Positions 57,690 to 64,000 of a stretch of DNA of 64,000 bases are shown here, piece after piece. The notes under the pieces were generated by a model. It saw only the letters and a list, made by a program, of their open reading frames with translations, ran no database searches and was not told the DNA's origin. How positions within the stretch are numbered: position 1 is the stretch's first letter; each line of letters starts with the position of its first letter. The DNA lies in assembly GCF_030408595.1 (NCBI RefSeq), contig NZ_CP047080.1, positions 1,695,247 through 1,759,246 of the forward strand. Direction: 5' to 3'. A program made the translations under genes and the position numbers. The DNA is from Corynebacterium canis. Lineage in GTDB: Bacteria; Actinomycetota; Actinomycetes; Mycobacteriales; Mycobacteriaceae.

Positions 57690-59735
57690 CTAACTCTTTC
57701 GGGTTTTGATCAGCACGATCACGGCGGTAATCAGCACCGCCGAGGCAGCCACCCCACCACCGACGATCTTTAGCGCGGGGCTGGCACCGGTCGTGCGTGC
57801 CACCGGGGAGGCGTTGGTGGGTTGACGCGACCCTTTTTGCTTCCCGTTTGTCAGGGCCTCGGTGGTTGCCACCGTATTGAACTTTGGCCCGACCACTTCC
57901 TTGCCGTGAGGTTTCAGGGTCAGCCGGTATTTCACGGTCGGCGCGGCGGGGGCGTCGTCCGCGATATTGCCGGCGATATTGATGTAGCTCAGCGCCACGT
58001 ATTGTTTGCCGCCCATCCAAAACGATTGGGCGCTGGTATCGTTCGCATCCACATTGGCGTAGGACACGGGGTACATGGTGCCAAAGGTGGCGGGCTCGGC
58101 GATCTTGGCTAGGTCGATTTCCCTGTGCCCAATGATCTCCTGCGGCTGCCCGAGTGGATTCAGCGCTTGGATTTCGATCGCGCGCGCGGAAAACGCAGCA
58201 TCGGCACCCGCCCCAGGCTCCACACCACCATCGAGCTCCGCCTCCGCCCCAGCCTCCACACCACCATCGAGCTCCGCCTCCGCCCCAGGCTCAACACCAG
58301 GCTCAACCCCAGCCACCTCCTCCGGGGATTCCTCCTGCGAGCGCAACACCTCGAACGTACCGTCGAGTGCCTGGCCCCAGCTAATCGGCACCGCATAGAA
58401 ATGGGTCTGGCCCTCCGCGATTTCCCCATAGGTAGTACCCACAAGATCGTGCGCCCCGTCAGGCTGCGTGGCGGGCGGCACGGCCACCACGTTTTCCTCG
58501 GAGGAGAGCACGCTGAAGTCCTGCTCTTGGCGCGCCTGGGAGGCCACGGAATTGAAGTCGTCGCCAAGGTTTTCGGGCTCCGGCACCGCCGCCAGCGTCA
58601 TATCAAGGTCCACGAAGTCGTGGAACTCGTTGGAGCGCATCATGCCGATATCCAGGTAGACGTCCGTGTCGTAGCAGGGGGAATCCTCGTCATAGTGCTC
58701 CCCCACCAAAAACCCGGCGATGGGCGCGGTGGTGTCCATAAAGTTTCCGCGCCCAGATCCGCTGTTGCTGGGGCAATCCACCAGCAGGTTGTCTTGTTCG
58801 TATTGCAGCGTTGGGGAGAAGACCACCCCGCCGCCGGCACCGCTTCCGCCCTTGGGCACGGCCGTAAACCCAATGTGGATTCGATGCCCGCGCGGGATGC
58901 GCAGCTTCAACACGTTGTGGTTGTCTTCTTCTTCGGATTCCCTCAGCGTGCGCGCTGTCATCCGATGCGGCCGTTCCAGGGTGCCCAGTTTCACTTCCGG
59001 GGCTTCTTCCCTGTTTTTGCCAAAGTGGACGATTTCGGCGGGGTATTGGTAGCTGCCTTGATCCACCCGGGTGGTCATTTTTCCTAGGGTGGTTCGCAAT
59101 GCATCCTCGGTATTGGCGTCTGCGTAGGTGCCTTCGGTGGCCTGGGCGATGCAGGTGAGTTCGTCCCGCGCGGCGTCGTCAACCATGAAGCCTATGGTGT
59201 GTACCACGAGGTCGCCGCCGTATTCCGCGTTGATGTGTTGCGCCACCTCGCACGCCGGAGGAGGAGCGCACGTATCGACGCCGCCCGCTACCAGCACCAC
59301 GGCACGCTTACCGCTGTCCGGCAATAGCTCTTGCGCCCGTGTCATCGCGGCCCCCAATGGCGCGTAGCCGCGCGGGGCCAAGGTATTTACCGCTCGTTTC
59401 ATATCCGCCACGGATTGCTCCCCGTGGTGGCCCAGCACGGAGATGTCCTGGCAGCCCGTTTCGCGTTCCTCCTCGCCGGGGCCCGTGCCCGTGCCTACGG
59501 CGACCATATTGAGGTTTGCGTGGGCTGGCGCGGCGTCGAGAAACTCCTGTACGGCGGTTTTCACGGTGTCTATGCGGGTGCGCCCCTCGGCGTCAGTGTC
59601 CATCATGCGGGCCGAAGCGTCCACTACGACGACCGTCGGGTCCATGGTTGGTTGTGCCGTTACGGTTGGTGGGGCGAGCAAAGTCCCCAGGCCAATCGAC
59701 GCTGCAATTGCCGCCACCGTACGGGCTACATTCAT
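57690..59735 (-). CDS. Secreted, membrane-anchored von Willebrand factor A domain protein
   Basis: 681 residues, ATG at 59733-59735 with AGGAAA before it. A signal peptide (MNVARTVAAIAASIGLGTLL, cleavage near TAQP) leads to a VWA domain (about 32-230). Its MIDAS motif reads VVVDASARMMDTD, DxSxR instead of DxSxS, so metal binding may be altered. A long beta-rich region with several Cys follows, then an acidic repeat (GAEAELDGGVEAGAEAELDG, about residues 482-515), and a C-terminal membrane helix with a KTRKS tail. The layout suits a surface protein that binds a ligand. Function unknown. Confidence 0.82.
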   Translation of the reverse strand: MNVARTVAAIAASIGLGTLLAPPTVTAQPTMDPTVVVVDASARMMDTDAEGRTRIDTVKTAVQEFLDAAPAHANLNMVAVGTGTGPGEEERETGCQDISVLGHHGEQSVADMKRAVNTLAPRGYAPLGAAMTRAQELLPDSGKRAVVLVAGGVDTCAPPPACEVAQHINAEYGGDLVVHTIGFMVDDAARDELTCIAQATEGTYADANTEDALRTTLGKMTTRVDQGSYQYPAEIVHFGKNREEAPEVKLGTLERPHRMTARTLRESEEEDNHNVLKLRIPRGHRIHIGFTAVPKGGSGAGGGVVFSPTLQYEQDNLLVDCPSNSGSGRGNFMDTTAPIAGFLVGEHYDEDSPCYDTDVYLDIGMMRSNEFHDFVDLDMTLAAVPEPENLGDDFNSVASQARQEQDFSVLSSEENVVAVPPATQPDGAHDLVGTTYGEIAEGQTHFYAVPISWGQALDGTFEVLRSQEESPEEVAGVEPGVEPGAEAELDGGVEAGAEAELDGGVEPGAGADAAFSARAIEIQALNPLGQPQEIIGHREIDLAKIAEPATFGTMYPVSYANVDANDTSAQSFWMGGKQYVALSYINIAGNIADDAPAAPTVKYRLTLKPHGKEVVGPKFNTVATTEALTNGKQKGSRQPTNASPVARTTGASPALKIVGGGVAASAVLITAVIVLIKTRKS
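58218..58289. repeat. 36-bp tandem repeat within the VWA gene
   Basis: Two near-perfect 36-bp copies (starting CTCCACACCACCATCGAGCT on the plus strand) encode the repeated 12-residue segment GAEAELDGGVEA/P. The repeat is in frame and probably varies in copy number between strains. It lies in the acidic linker before the last ectodomain segment. Confidence 0.8.
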
Positions 59736-59885
59736 AACATTTCCTCGTCATAGGTGAAAGAACGCCAAACACAAGAGTAAGAGCGAAACGAGAACCTTAC
59801 CCGAAAACGCGGTATTGCAACACAGAATAGTTACCAATCTGCGACAGAAGAATTGCTACCCCGAAGTGGCGCGCTGAGGTGAAGC

Positions 59886-62480
59886 TTAGGCGTCCATATG
59901 CCAACGCGCGCGCTCCGCGGCGATAATCTTGGCCGCCAACTCCCCTTCCGTAATGTCCACGGCGTCATCAACTTTGGCGGATTCGCTCGGGCGGGCGTAG
60001 GCGTCGAAGATGCTACGTTTGGTGGCCAGCATCTCGAGCATGCGTTCGTCAGCGGTATCGTCGGCGACCAGCCGGTGGACCTGCACCACGCGGGTTTGGC
60101 CCATGCGGTGGGCGCGGGCCACGGCTTGATCCTCAAGCGTGGGCTTTACCTGCGGCTCCACCAAAATCACCACGGCGGCGGCCTGAATGTTTAGACCCAC
60201 CCCGGCGGCGGTGATCTGCGCCAGCAGCAGGCTGCCCGGCGCGGCGGTGGCCAGCGCGTCGACCAGCTCCTGGCGGGCGGCGGGCGCGACCTGGCCGGTG
60301 ATGGTACCCACCACGCGGTCCCCGAACGTATCGGCGAGACGTTCCAGCACCGGGAGGAAATAGGAAAACAGCAAGACCCGGTCCCCGTTTTCGGTCGCGT
60401 GTTCCACGATGGTGCGGATGCGTTCCAGCTTTGCGGGCTCCGCGTTCGGGGTAAGCATCGGGGCGCGGCGGATCTCCATCCAATTGCCGCTGCGCACGGC
60501 TGCGAGGTAGTGTTCGCGATCGTCCTCGTTGAGCTCCACCCAGTCGATATGCTCCAGCCGCTCGGGCAATTCATCAAGGACGTCGGCTTGATTTCGGCGC
60601 AAATACGCTGGCGCGATGGCGCGCCGCACCCCCAACGCGCTGCCGGTATTGCTGGGAACAAGGTCCGGCTGCAGGTAACCCACCAGGGTCAAAAACTCCG
60701 AAACCCGGTTTTCCAGCGGCGTGCCCGTAAGCAGCAGCGCATGCGTGGCGGCGGAGATCAATTCGGACACCGCGACACTGCGGCGCGTGCGCGGGTTCTT
60801 CAGGTAATGCGCCTCGTCGGCAACGATCACCTGCGGCGGCGGGGCGAACTCCAAGGTGCGGGCGCCATCGTACGTACATATCAATACGCCGCCGTGGGAC
60901 TGCCACGCCCCCAGCGCATCCTGCTTAGCAACCCCGTGCGCAACGTGCACCGGCAAGGTGCTAAACGCCCGCAGCTCGCGGACCCAATTGACCACCAAGG
61001 ACGCCGGGCACACCACCACGCTGTGCGAGGTGCCCTTGGCGTGCAGGTGCGCCAGCATCGCAATGGCCTGCATGGTTTTCCCCAGGCCCATCTCGTCGCC
61101 CAAAATGGTCTTCTTTTGCACCAGGGCGAAGCGCGCGCCAAAGGATTGGTAGCCGCGCAGGTGCAATTCCCGCAGCAGCGAGGCATCCAGGCGCAATGCG
61201 CGGATTTGTTCGATGATGCTGGTATCGAGCAGATCATCGGAAACCTCGATATCCAGGCCGAGCAGGGTGGTCAGCAAACCCTGATAGTGCGCGGGGCGCT
61301 GCAGGTAATCTTCCCAGGCGCCATCGCCGATATCCACCACATTGCGCGGTTGGAACAACCCCGGGCTGGCCAGCGCCCAGGCCGCATCATCGAGGAAGGT
61401 TTGGAACGTAGTATCGCCTTGCGGCACCATCACCCGCCATGGGTCCGGGCCGGGCGTGACGTCCGGCAAGGCCTGAGCGTATTCGATAATACGCCGCTTG
61501 CGCGCCCGCTCCGCGGGGTCAAGTTCGACCAATTGACCGAAGCGATACAGCACCCGCACCAGGCTCATCGCCGGCGCGGAAGGCACATCGCCGATGCGCG
61601 TGGAGTTTTCGGATTTCGCCTCGTTCAACAGGGTCTGGGCGGCAGCCTTCATGCGGCGCGCGGTCTGCTCCCCGATCCCCCGCACGGCGGTCAGCGTGCT
61701 CATGGGCACGGTAAGCACATCCGCCACGGTGGCCACATTGATGGTGTCCAATCCGGCGAAGCGCAATTGCCCTTTCGTGGCTTGTTTCAGCATGTCAACC
61801 GGCATGCCCGCAAGCAATTCCGTGACCCGCTGCTCGGTGAGCTCCCGCAGGGCGATCTCCGCTTCGACGCGCAACCGCAGCTCCGAATCGGGGTGTTGCA
61901 TCACGTCCCGGGCCAACGCCCGCAACCCCGCCACGGTCACGGTATCTAGGGATTCTTCCGTGGCCGCCCGCAAACCTAATGCCTGGGCCAGGCTGCGCGC
62001 CGCAAAGGCAGTGTATAGCTCCGGGTAGCCCGTCGTTTGTACATTCGAATAGCTGAGCGCTTGACGTGCGGCCTCGAGGATGGGCTGCACGCGCTGGCCC
62101 GCCGGGGCGTCGAGAAGCGCGGCTAATTCGGCGGCTGCGGAATGCCCTTCGGCGACGTTCGCCATGCCGAACATACGCTTGAATAACCCGGCGGTGGCCT
62201 GCGCTGCCTTCGGGCGCAACGCCGCCACCTGTCGGGAATATTCGGCGAAGGATTGCAGCGCGTCCTCCACGCCCGTGTGGTGCGCCATCTCCGCGTGCAG
62301 GTACACGTCGTGCCAGTGCACCACCCCTGGCGGCAAGACGTGCGCCGCCCCTAGACAGGGGTGCTCCGCGACTGTCACCGGCGTCTGATACAGCCTGTCC
62401 CAAACGTCGCGGGCTTCCGCGGCCTGCGCGAGGACGTTGTCGGCACGGTGCAAGAGGGCGGTGATCTGCTCGCGGTTCAT
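59886..62480 (-). CDS. SNF2-family DEAH helicase/ATPase with N-terminal helix-hairpin-helix region
   Basis: 864 residues from ATG at 62478-62480 (a GTG at 62498 would add six residues). A long N-terminal part of unknown fold contains a helix-hairpin-helix (LTAVRGIGEQTARRMKAA, about residue 265). The SNF2 core follows: Walker A ILGDEMGLGKTMQAIAML (about 460), DEAH box VIVADEAHYLKNPRTRRS (about 553), and the C-terminal helicase motif ARAHRMGQTRVVQVHRLVAD (about 810). Such proteins remodel nucleoprotein or translocate on DNA. It is divergent from the TetR/HEPN unit and not linked to a modification system here. Confidence 0.88.
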   Translation of the reverse strand: MNREQITALLHRADNVLAQAAEARDVWDRLYQTPVTVAEHPCLGAAHVLPPGVVHWHDVYLHAEMAHHTGVEDALQSFAEYSRQVAALRPKAAQATAGLFKRMFGMANVAEGHSAAAELAALLDAPAGQRVQPILEAARQALSYSNVQTTGYPELYTAFAARSLAQALGLRAATEESLDTVTVAGLRALARDVMQHPDSELRLRVEAEIALRELTEQRVTELLAGMPVDMLKQATKGQLRFAGLDTINVATVADVLTVPMSTLTAVRGIGEQTARRMKAAAQTLLNEAKSENSTRIGDVPSAPAMSLVRVLYRFGQLVELDPAERARKRRIIEYAQALPDVTPGPDPWRVMVPQGDTTFQTFLDDAAWALASPGLFQPRNVVDIGDGAWEDYLQRPAHYQGLLTTLLGLDIEVSDDLLDTSIIEQIRALRLDASLLRELHLRGYQSFGARFALVQKKTILGDEMGLGKTMQAIAMLAHLHAKGTSHSVVVCPASLVVNWVRELRAFSTLPVHVAHGVAKQDALGAWQSHGGVLICTYDGARTLEFAPPPQVIVADEAHYLKNPRTRRSVAVSELISAATHALLLTGTPLENRVSEFLTLVGYLQPDLVPSNTGSALGVRRAIAPAYLRRNQADVLDELPERLEHIDWVELNEDDREHYLAAVRSGNWMEIRRAPMLTPNAEPAKLERIRTIVEHATENGDRVLLFSYFLPVLERLADTFGDRVVGTITGQVAPAARQELVDALATAAPGSLLLAQITAAGVGLNIQAAAVVILVEPQVKPTLEDQAVARAHRMGQTRVVQVHRLVADDTADERMLEMLATKRSIFDAYARPSESAKVDDAVDITEGELAAKIIAAERARWHMDA

Positions 62481-62565
62481 GGTATTGCATTTTCCCACAC
62501 CGAGCGGATATGGAGGCTGGACTATCGGTTATTATGGGGGTGCACGCCGCACGAAAGGAGCCCCA

Positions 62566-63135
62566 GTGCGTTCCGACGCCCGCGCCCGCCGCCAGCGCAT
62601 CATCGAGGCCGCTTGCGAGATTTTTCGCACCCAGCCGGACAATGCGCCGCTCGAAAACATTGCCGAACACGCCGGGGTGGGCATTGCCACGCTCTACCGC
62701 AATTTCCCCGACCGCGCGGCCCTGATCCACGCCTGCGCCATACACATGTTCGAGCAGGTTCTTGCGCTGCAAGAGGAGGTGCTGGCGGGTATCGACGCCG
62801 CGCCGGAACGCCACTGGTTCCGCTATGTGGACGCGTTTATCACCCTCGGCGTGGGCCCGCTCGCCGCCGCCTTCGCGCCCGATAACCTCAACGAACTCCC
62901 GTGCGAACTCGCCGAGCTGCGGGCGCGCGCTTCCCACAACGGCGAGGCGATTATCGACGCCGCGAAACGCCACCGGCTCGTCGCGGGCGACGTGAGCCAC
63001 GAGACCTTTATCGTGGGGTTGCTGGTGGTGGCGCGGCCGCCGGTGCCGGGGGTGCTCACGATTCGCCCGAATATCACCACTGAGCTCGTGGATCTCTATC
63101 TCACCGGCCTCAAGCACGGCCCGCAGCTACGCTGA
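62566..63135 (+). CDS. TetR-family transcriptional regulator
   Basis: 189 residues from GTG at 62566, with AAAGGAG 6 bases upstream. The N-terminal helix-turn-helix is clear: RRQRIIEAACEIFRTQPD, ENIAEHAGVGIATLYRNFPD. The C-terminal ligand domain (about 70-185) resembles the SbtR-type TetR C-terminal domains. It is divergent from the SNF2 helicase gene with an 85-bp interval and lies 5 bp upstream of the HEPN/CBS-like gene, so it may control either. No obvious long palindrome was found in the interval. Confidence 0.9.
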   Translation: MRSDARARRQRIIEAACEIFRTQPDNAPLENIAEHAGVGIATLYRNFPDRAALIHACAIHMFEQVLALQEEVLAGIDAAPERHWFRYVDAFITLGVGPLAAAFAPDNLNELPCELAELRARASHNGEAIIDAAKRHRLVAGDVSHETFIVGLLVVARPPVPGVLTIRPNITTELVDLYLTGLKHGPQLR

Positions 63136-63140
63136 AAGGC

Positions 63141-63851
63141 ATGAATCGAGCTACTGCTTTTATCGCCGCTTTTAACGACATTGAGCAATACCTCCGCCGC
63201 AATTACGGCAGCCGCAATGCGGAAGGATTTCGAACGCTAGTCCGGATCGCAATGCGGGAGCAGGCGCTCCCCCAACCTCAGGCCGATGCCCTGTTCGCCT
63301 TTGCGGACCTGCGCAACGCCATCAGCCACGGCACCTACCACGAGGGCCGTCCGATCGCCGAACCATTCGAACACACGGTAACGGAGATCGAGGCGCTGCG
63401 GGACCTGATCACCCAACCCCCGACCGCGCTGGCCGTGCTCGGTGAACGCTCCCCCGACGTGGTCACCCTGGCGACCACCATCCACGACGCACTGAAATTG
63501 CTCCACGGCGAAAGCCTGTCCGTGCTCCCCGTGTACGCCAAGAGCTTTATCTTCCTGCTGACCACGGATATGATCGTGCGCTGGGTGGCCGAGGACCTAG
63601 AGGACGATGGCCGCCTCGACGCGCATTCCGTTGGCGACCTCGCCCCCTACGTATCCCCCGCCGATATGGCCTATTTCTCGCGCGCGGATATCAGCGCCGC
63701 CACCGCGATCCACCACTTCACGGACCCCGGGCATTCCGGCCTGCTGCCGCGCGCGATCATCATCACGCCGAAAGGCAGCCCGAAGCAATACCCGCTGCGC
63801 GTGATCGATCGCTCCGAACTGCCCAAATTGGTCCAGGCCCTGGACTTCTAG
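63141..63851 (+). CDS. HEPN-like/CBS-like domain protein of unknown function
   Basis: 236 residues, 5 bp after the TetR stop. The N-terminal ~95 residues are helical and contain DLRNAISHGTY with R58-x4-H63, the Rx4-6H motif of HEPN domains, many of which are RNases or nucleotidyl-transfer toxin partners. Residues ~100-155 (SPDVVTLATTIHDALKLL, LSVLPVY, FIFLLTTDMIVRWVAEDL) have the CBS-domain pattern, and the C-terminus (AIIITPKGSP...RVIDRSEL) could be the second CBS half. CBS domains bind adenosyl ligands, so a ligand-gated HEPN protein is possible. I know no characterised homologue. Confidence 0.7.
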   Translation: MNRATAFIAAFNDIEQYLRRNYGSRNAEGFRTLVRIAMREQALPQPQADALFAFADLRNAISHGTYHEGRPIAEPFEHTVTEIEALRDLITQPPTALAVLGERSPDVVTLATTIHDALKLLHGESLSVLPVYAKSFIFLLTTDMIVRWVAEDLEDDGRLDAHSVGDLAPYVSPADMAYFSRADISAATAIHHFTDPGHSGLLPRAIIITPKGSPKQYPLRVIDRSELPKLVQALDF

Positions 63852-63857
63852 GGAGTT

Positions 63858-64000
63858 TTAGCCGCGCTCCAGGCGCGCCTGCAGGTGGCGCACCACATCC
63901 GCCAGCGCGACGGTGGTTTGCTCGTGCGCCTGCAGGTCTTTCACCGCGACCTCGCCGGCCTCCAGCTCGCGGTCACCGAGCACCAGTGCGAATTGCGCGC
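63858..64000 (-). CDS. hisS: Histidyl-tRNA synthetase, C-terminal end (runs off right edge)
   Basis: The last ~47 residues read AQFALVLGDRELEAGEVAV, KDLQAHEQTTV, then ALADVVRHLQARLERG and TAA. This is the end of the HisRS anticodon-binding domain, with the LGDREL...VAVKDL pattern of the family. hisS upstream of aspS on the same strand is the usual order in actinobacteria, although here about 8 kb of other genes separate them. It converges with the HEPN/CBS-like gene, 6 bp between stops. Confidence 0.85.
   Translation of the reverse strand, partial: AQFALVLGDRELEAGEVAVKDLQAHEQTTVALADVVRHLQARLERG

Noticed and set aside
59886..62480. A restriction or DISARM-type defence system around the SNF2 helicase
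   Set aside because: No methylase, nuclease or phospholipase D-like gene is adjacent; the neighbours are a VWA protein, a TetR regulator and a HEPN/CBS-like protein.

Overview
The window is a stretch of a high-GC actinobacterial chromosome, most likely a Corynebacterium. The gene order gap | whiA-yvcK-rapZ-uvrC | ribH-ribBA-ribE-ribD-rpe-rsmB-fmt-def-priA | metK | coaBC-rpoZ-gmk-mihF | pyrF-carB-carA-pyrC-pyrB-pyrR | nusB-efp-pepQ-aroQ-aroB-aroK-aroC | aroE-mltG-ruvX-alaS-rarA | aspS...hisS is the one I know from corynebacteria. Actinobacterial marks agree: WhiA, actinobacterial IHF (mIHF), a PriA without a Walker A motif, and a perfect McbR-type operator (TAGAC-N6-GTCTA) in front of metK. 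Almost all housekeeping genes are on the minus strand and are tightly packed or overlapping.

Layout. 1-3354: gap start, whiA, yvcK, rapZ. 3355-6106: an accessory gap between rapZ and uvrC with a 24-bp tandem repeat, a decayed copy of the uvrC 3' end, two copies of an unfamiliar dispersed repeat, and a complete IS481-like element (3761-5398) inside the first copy. 6107-17592: uvrC, the riboflavin genes, rpe, rsmB, fmt, def, priA. 17593-18930: a small plus-strand unit (cytochrome b5-like membrane protein plus TetR regulator) behind a FadR-like operator, with a convergent membrane protein. 19163-20457: metK and its McbR site. 20571-24610: an AT-richer island with an MFS transporter and a HAD-phosphatase remnant, split by an IS1634-family element flanked by ~471-bp direct repeats. 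24713-35586: coaBC, rpoZ, gmk, mihF and the pyrimidine genes. 35850-39012: an epimerase-like protein and four overlapping YbjN-like genes. 39013-39743: third repeat locus. 39744-53693: nusB, efp, shikimate-pathway genes, mltG, ruvX, alaS, rarA and a kinase-like gene. 53718-56603: aspS and a zinc metallopeptidase. 56604-57689: fourth repeat locus (two copies). 57690-63851: a secreted VWA protein, a SNF2 helicase, a TetR regulator and a HEPN/CBS-like protein. The hisS 3' end is at the right edge.

How the genes work together. The aro genes supply the chorismate pathway (aroB, aroQ, aroE, aroK, aroC); pyrR to pyrF build UMP; ribD/E/BA/H build riboflavin; def, fmt and rsmB act in translation; efp and nusB act in translation and transcription elongation; alaS, aspS and hisS are tRNA synthetases. 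The main unexplained material is the ~0.5-kb dispersed repeat family (five near-complete copies at three loci). At two loci the far edge of the array carries a decayed copy of the 3' end of the gene on the other side. Other points worth a second look are the long IS1634 duplication, the HEPN/CBS-like protein and the four-gene YbjN set.
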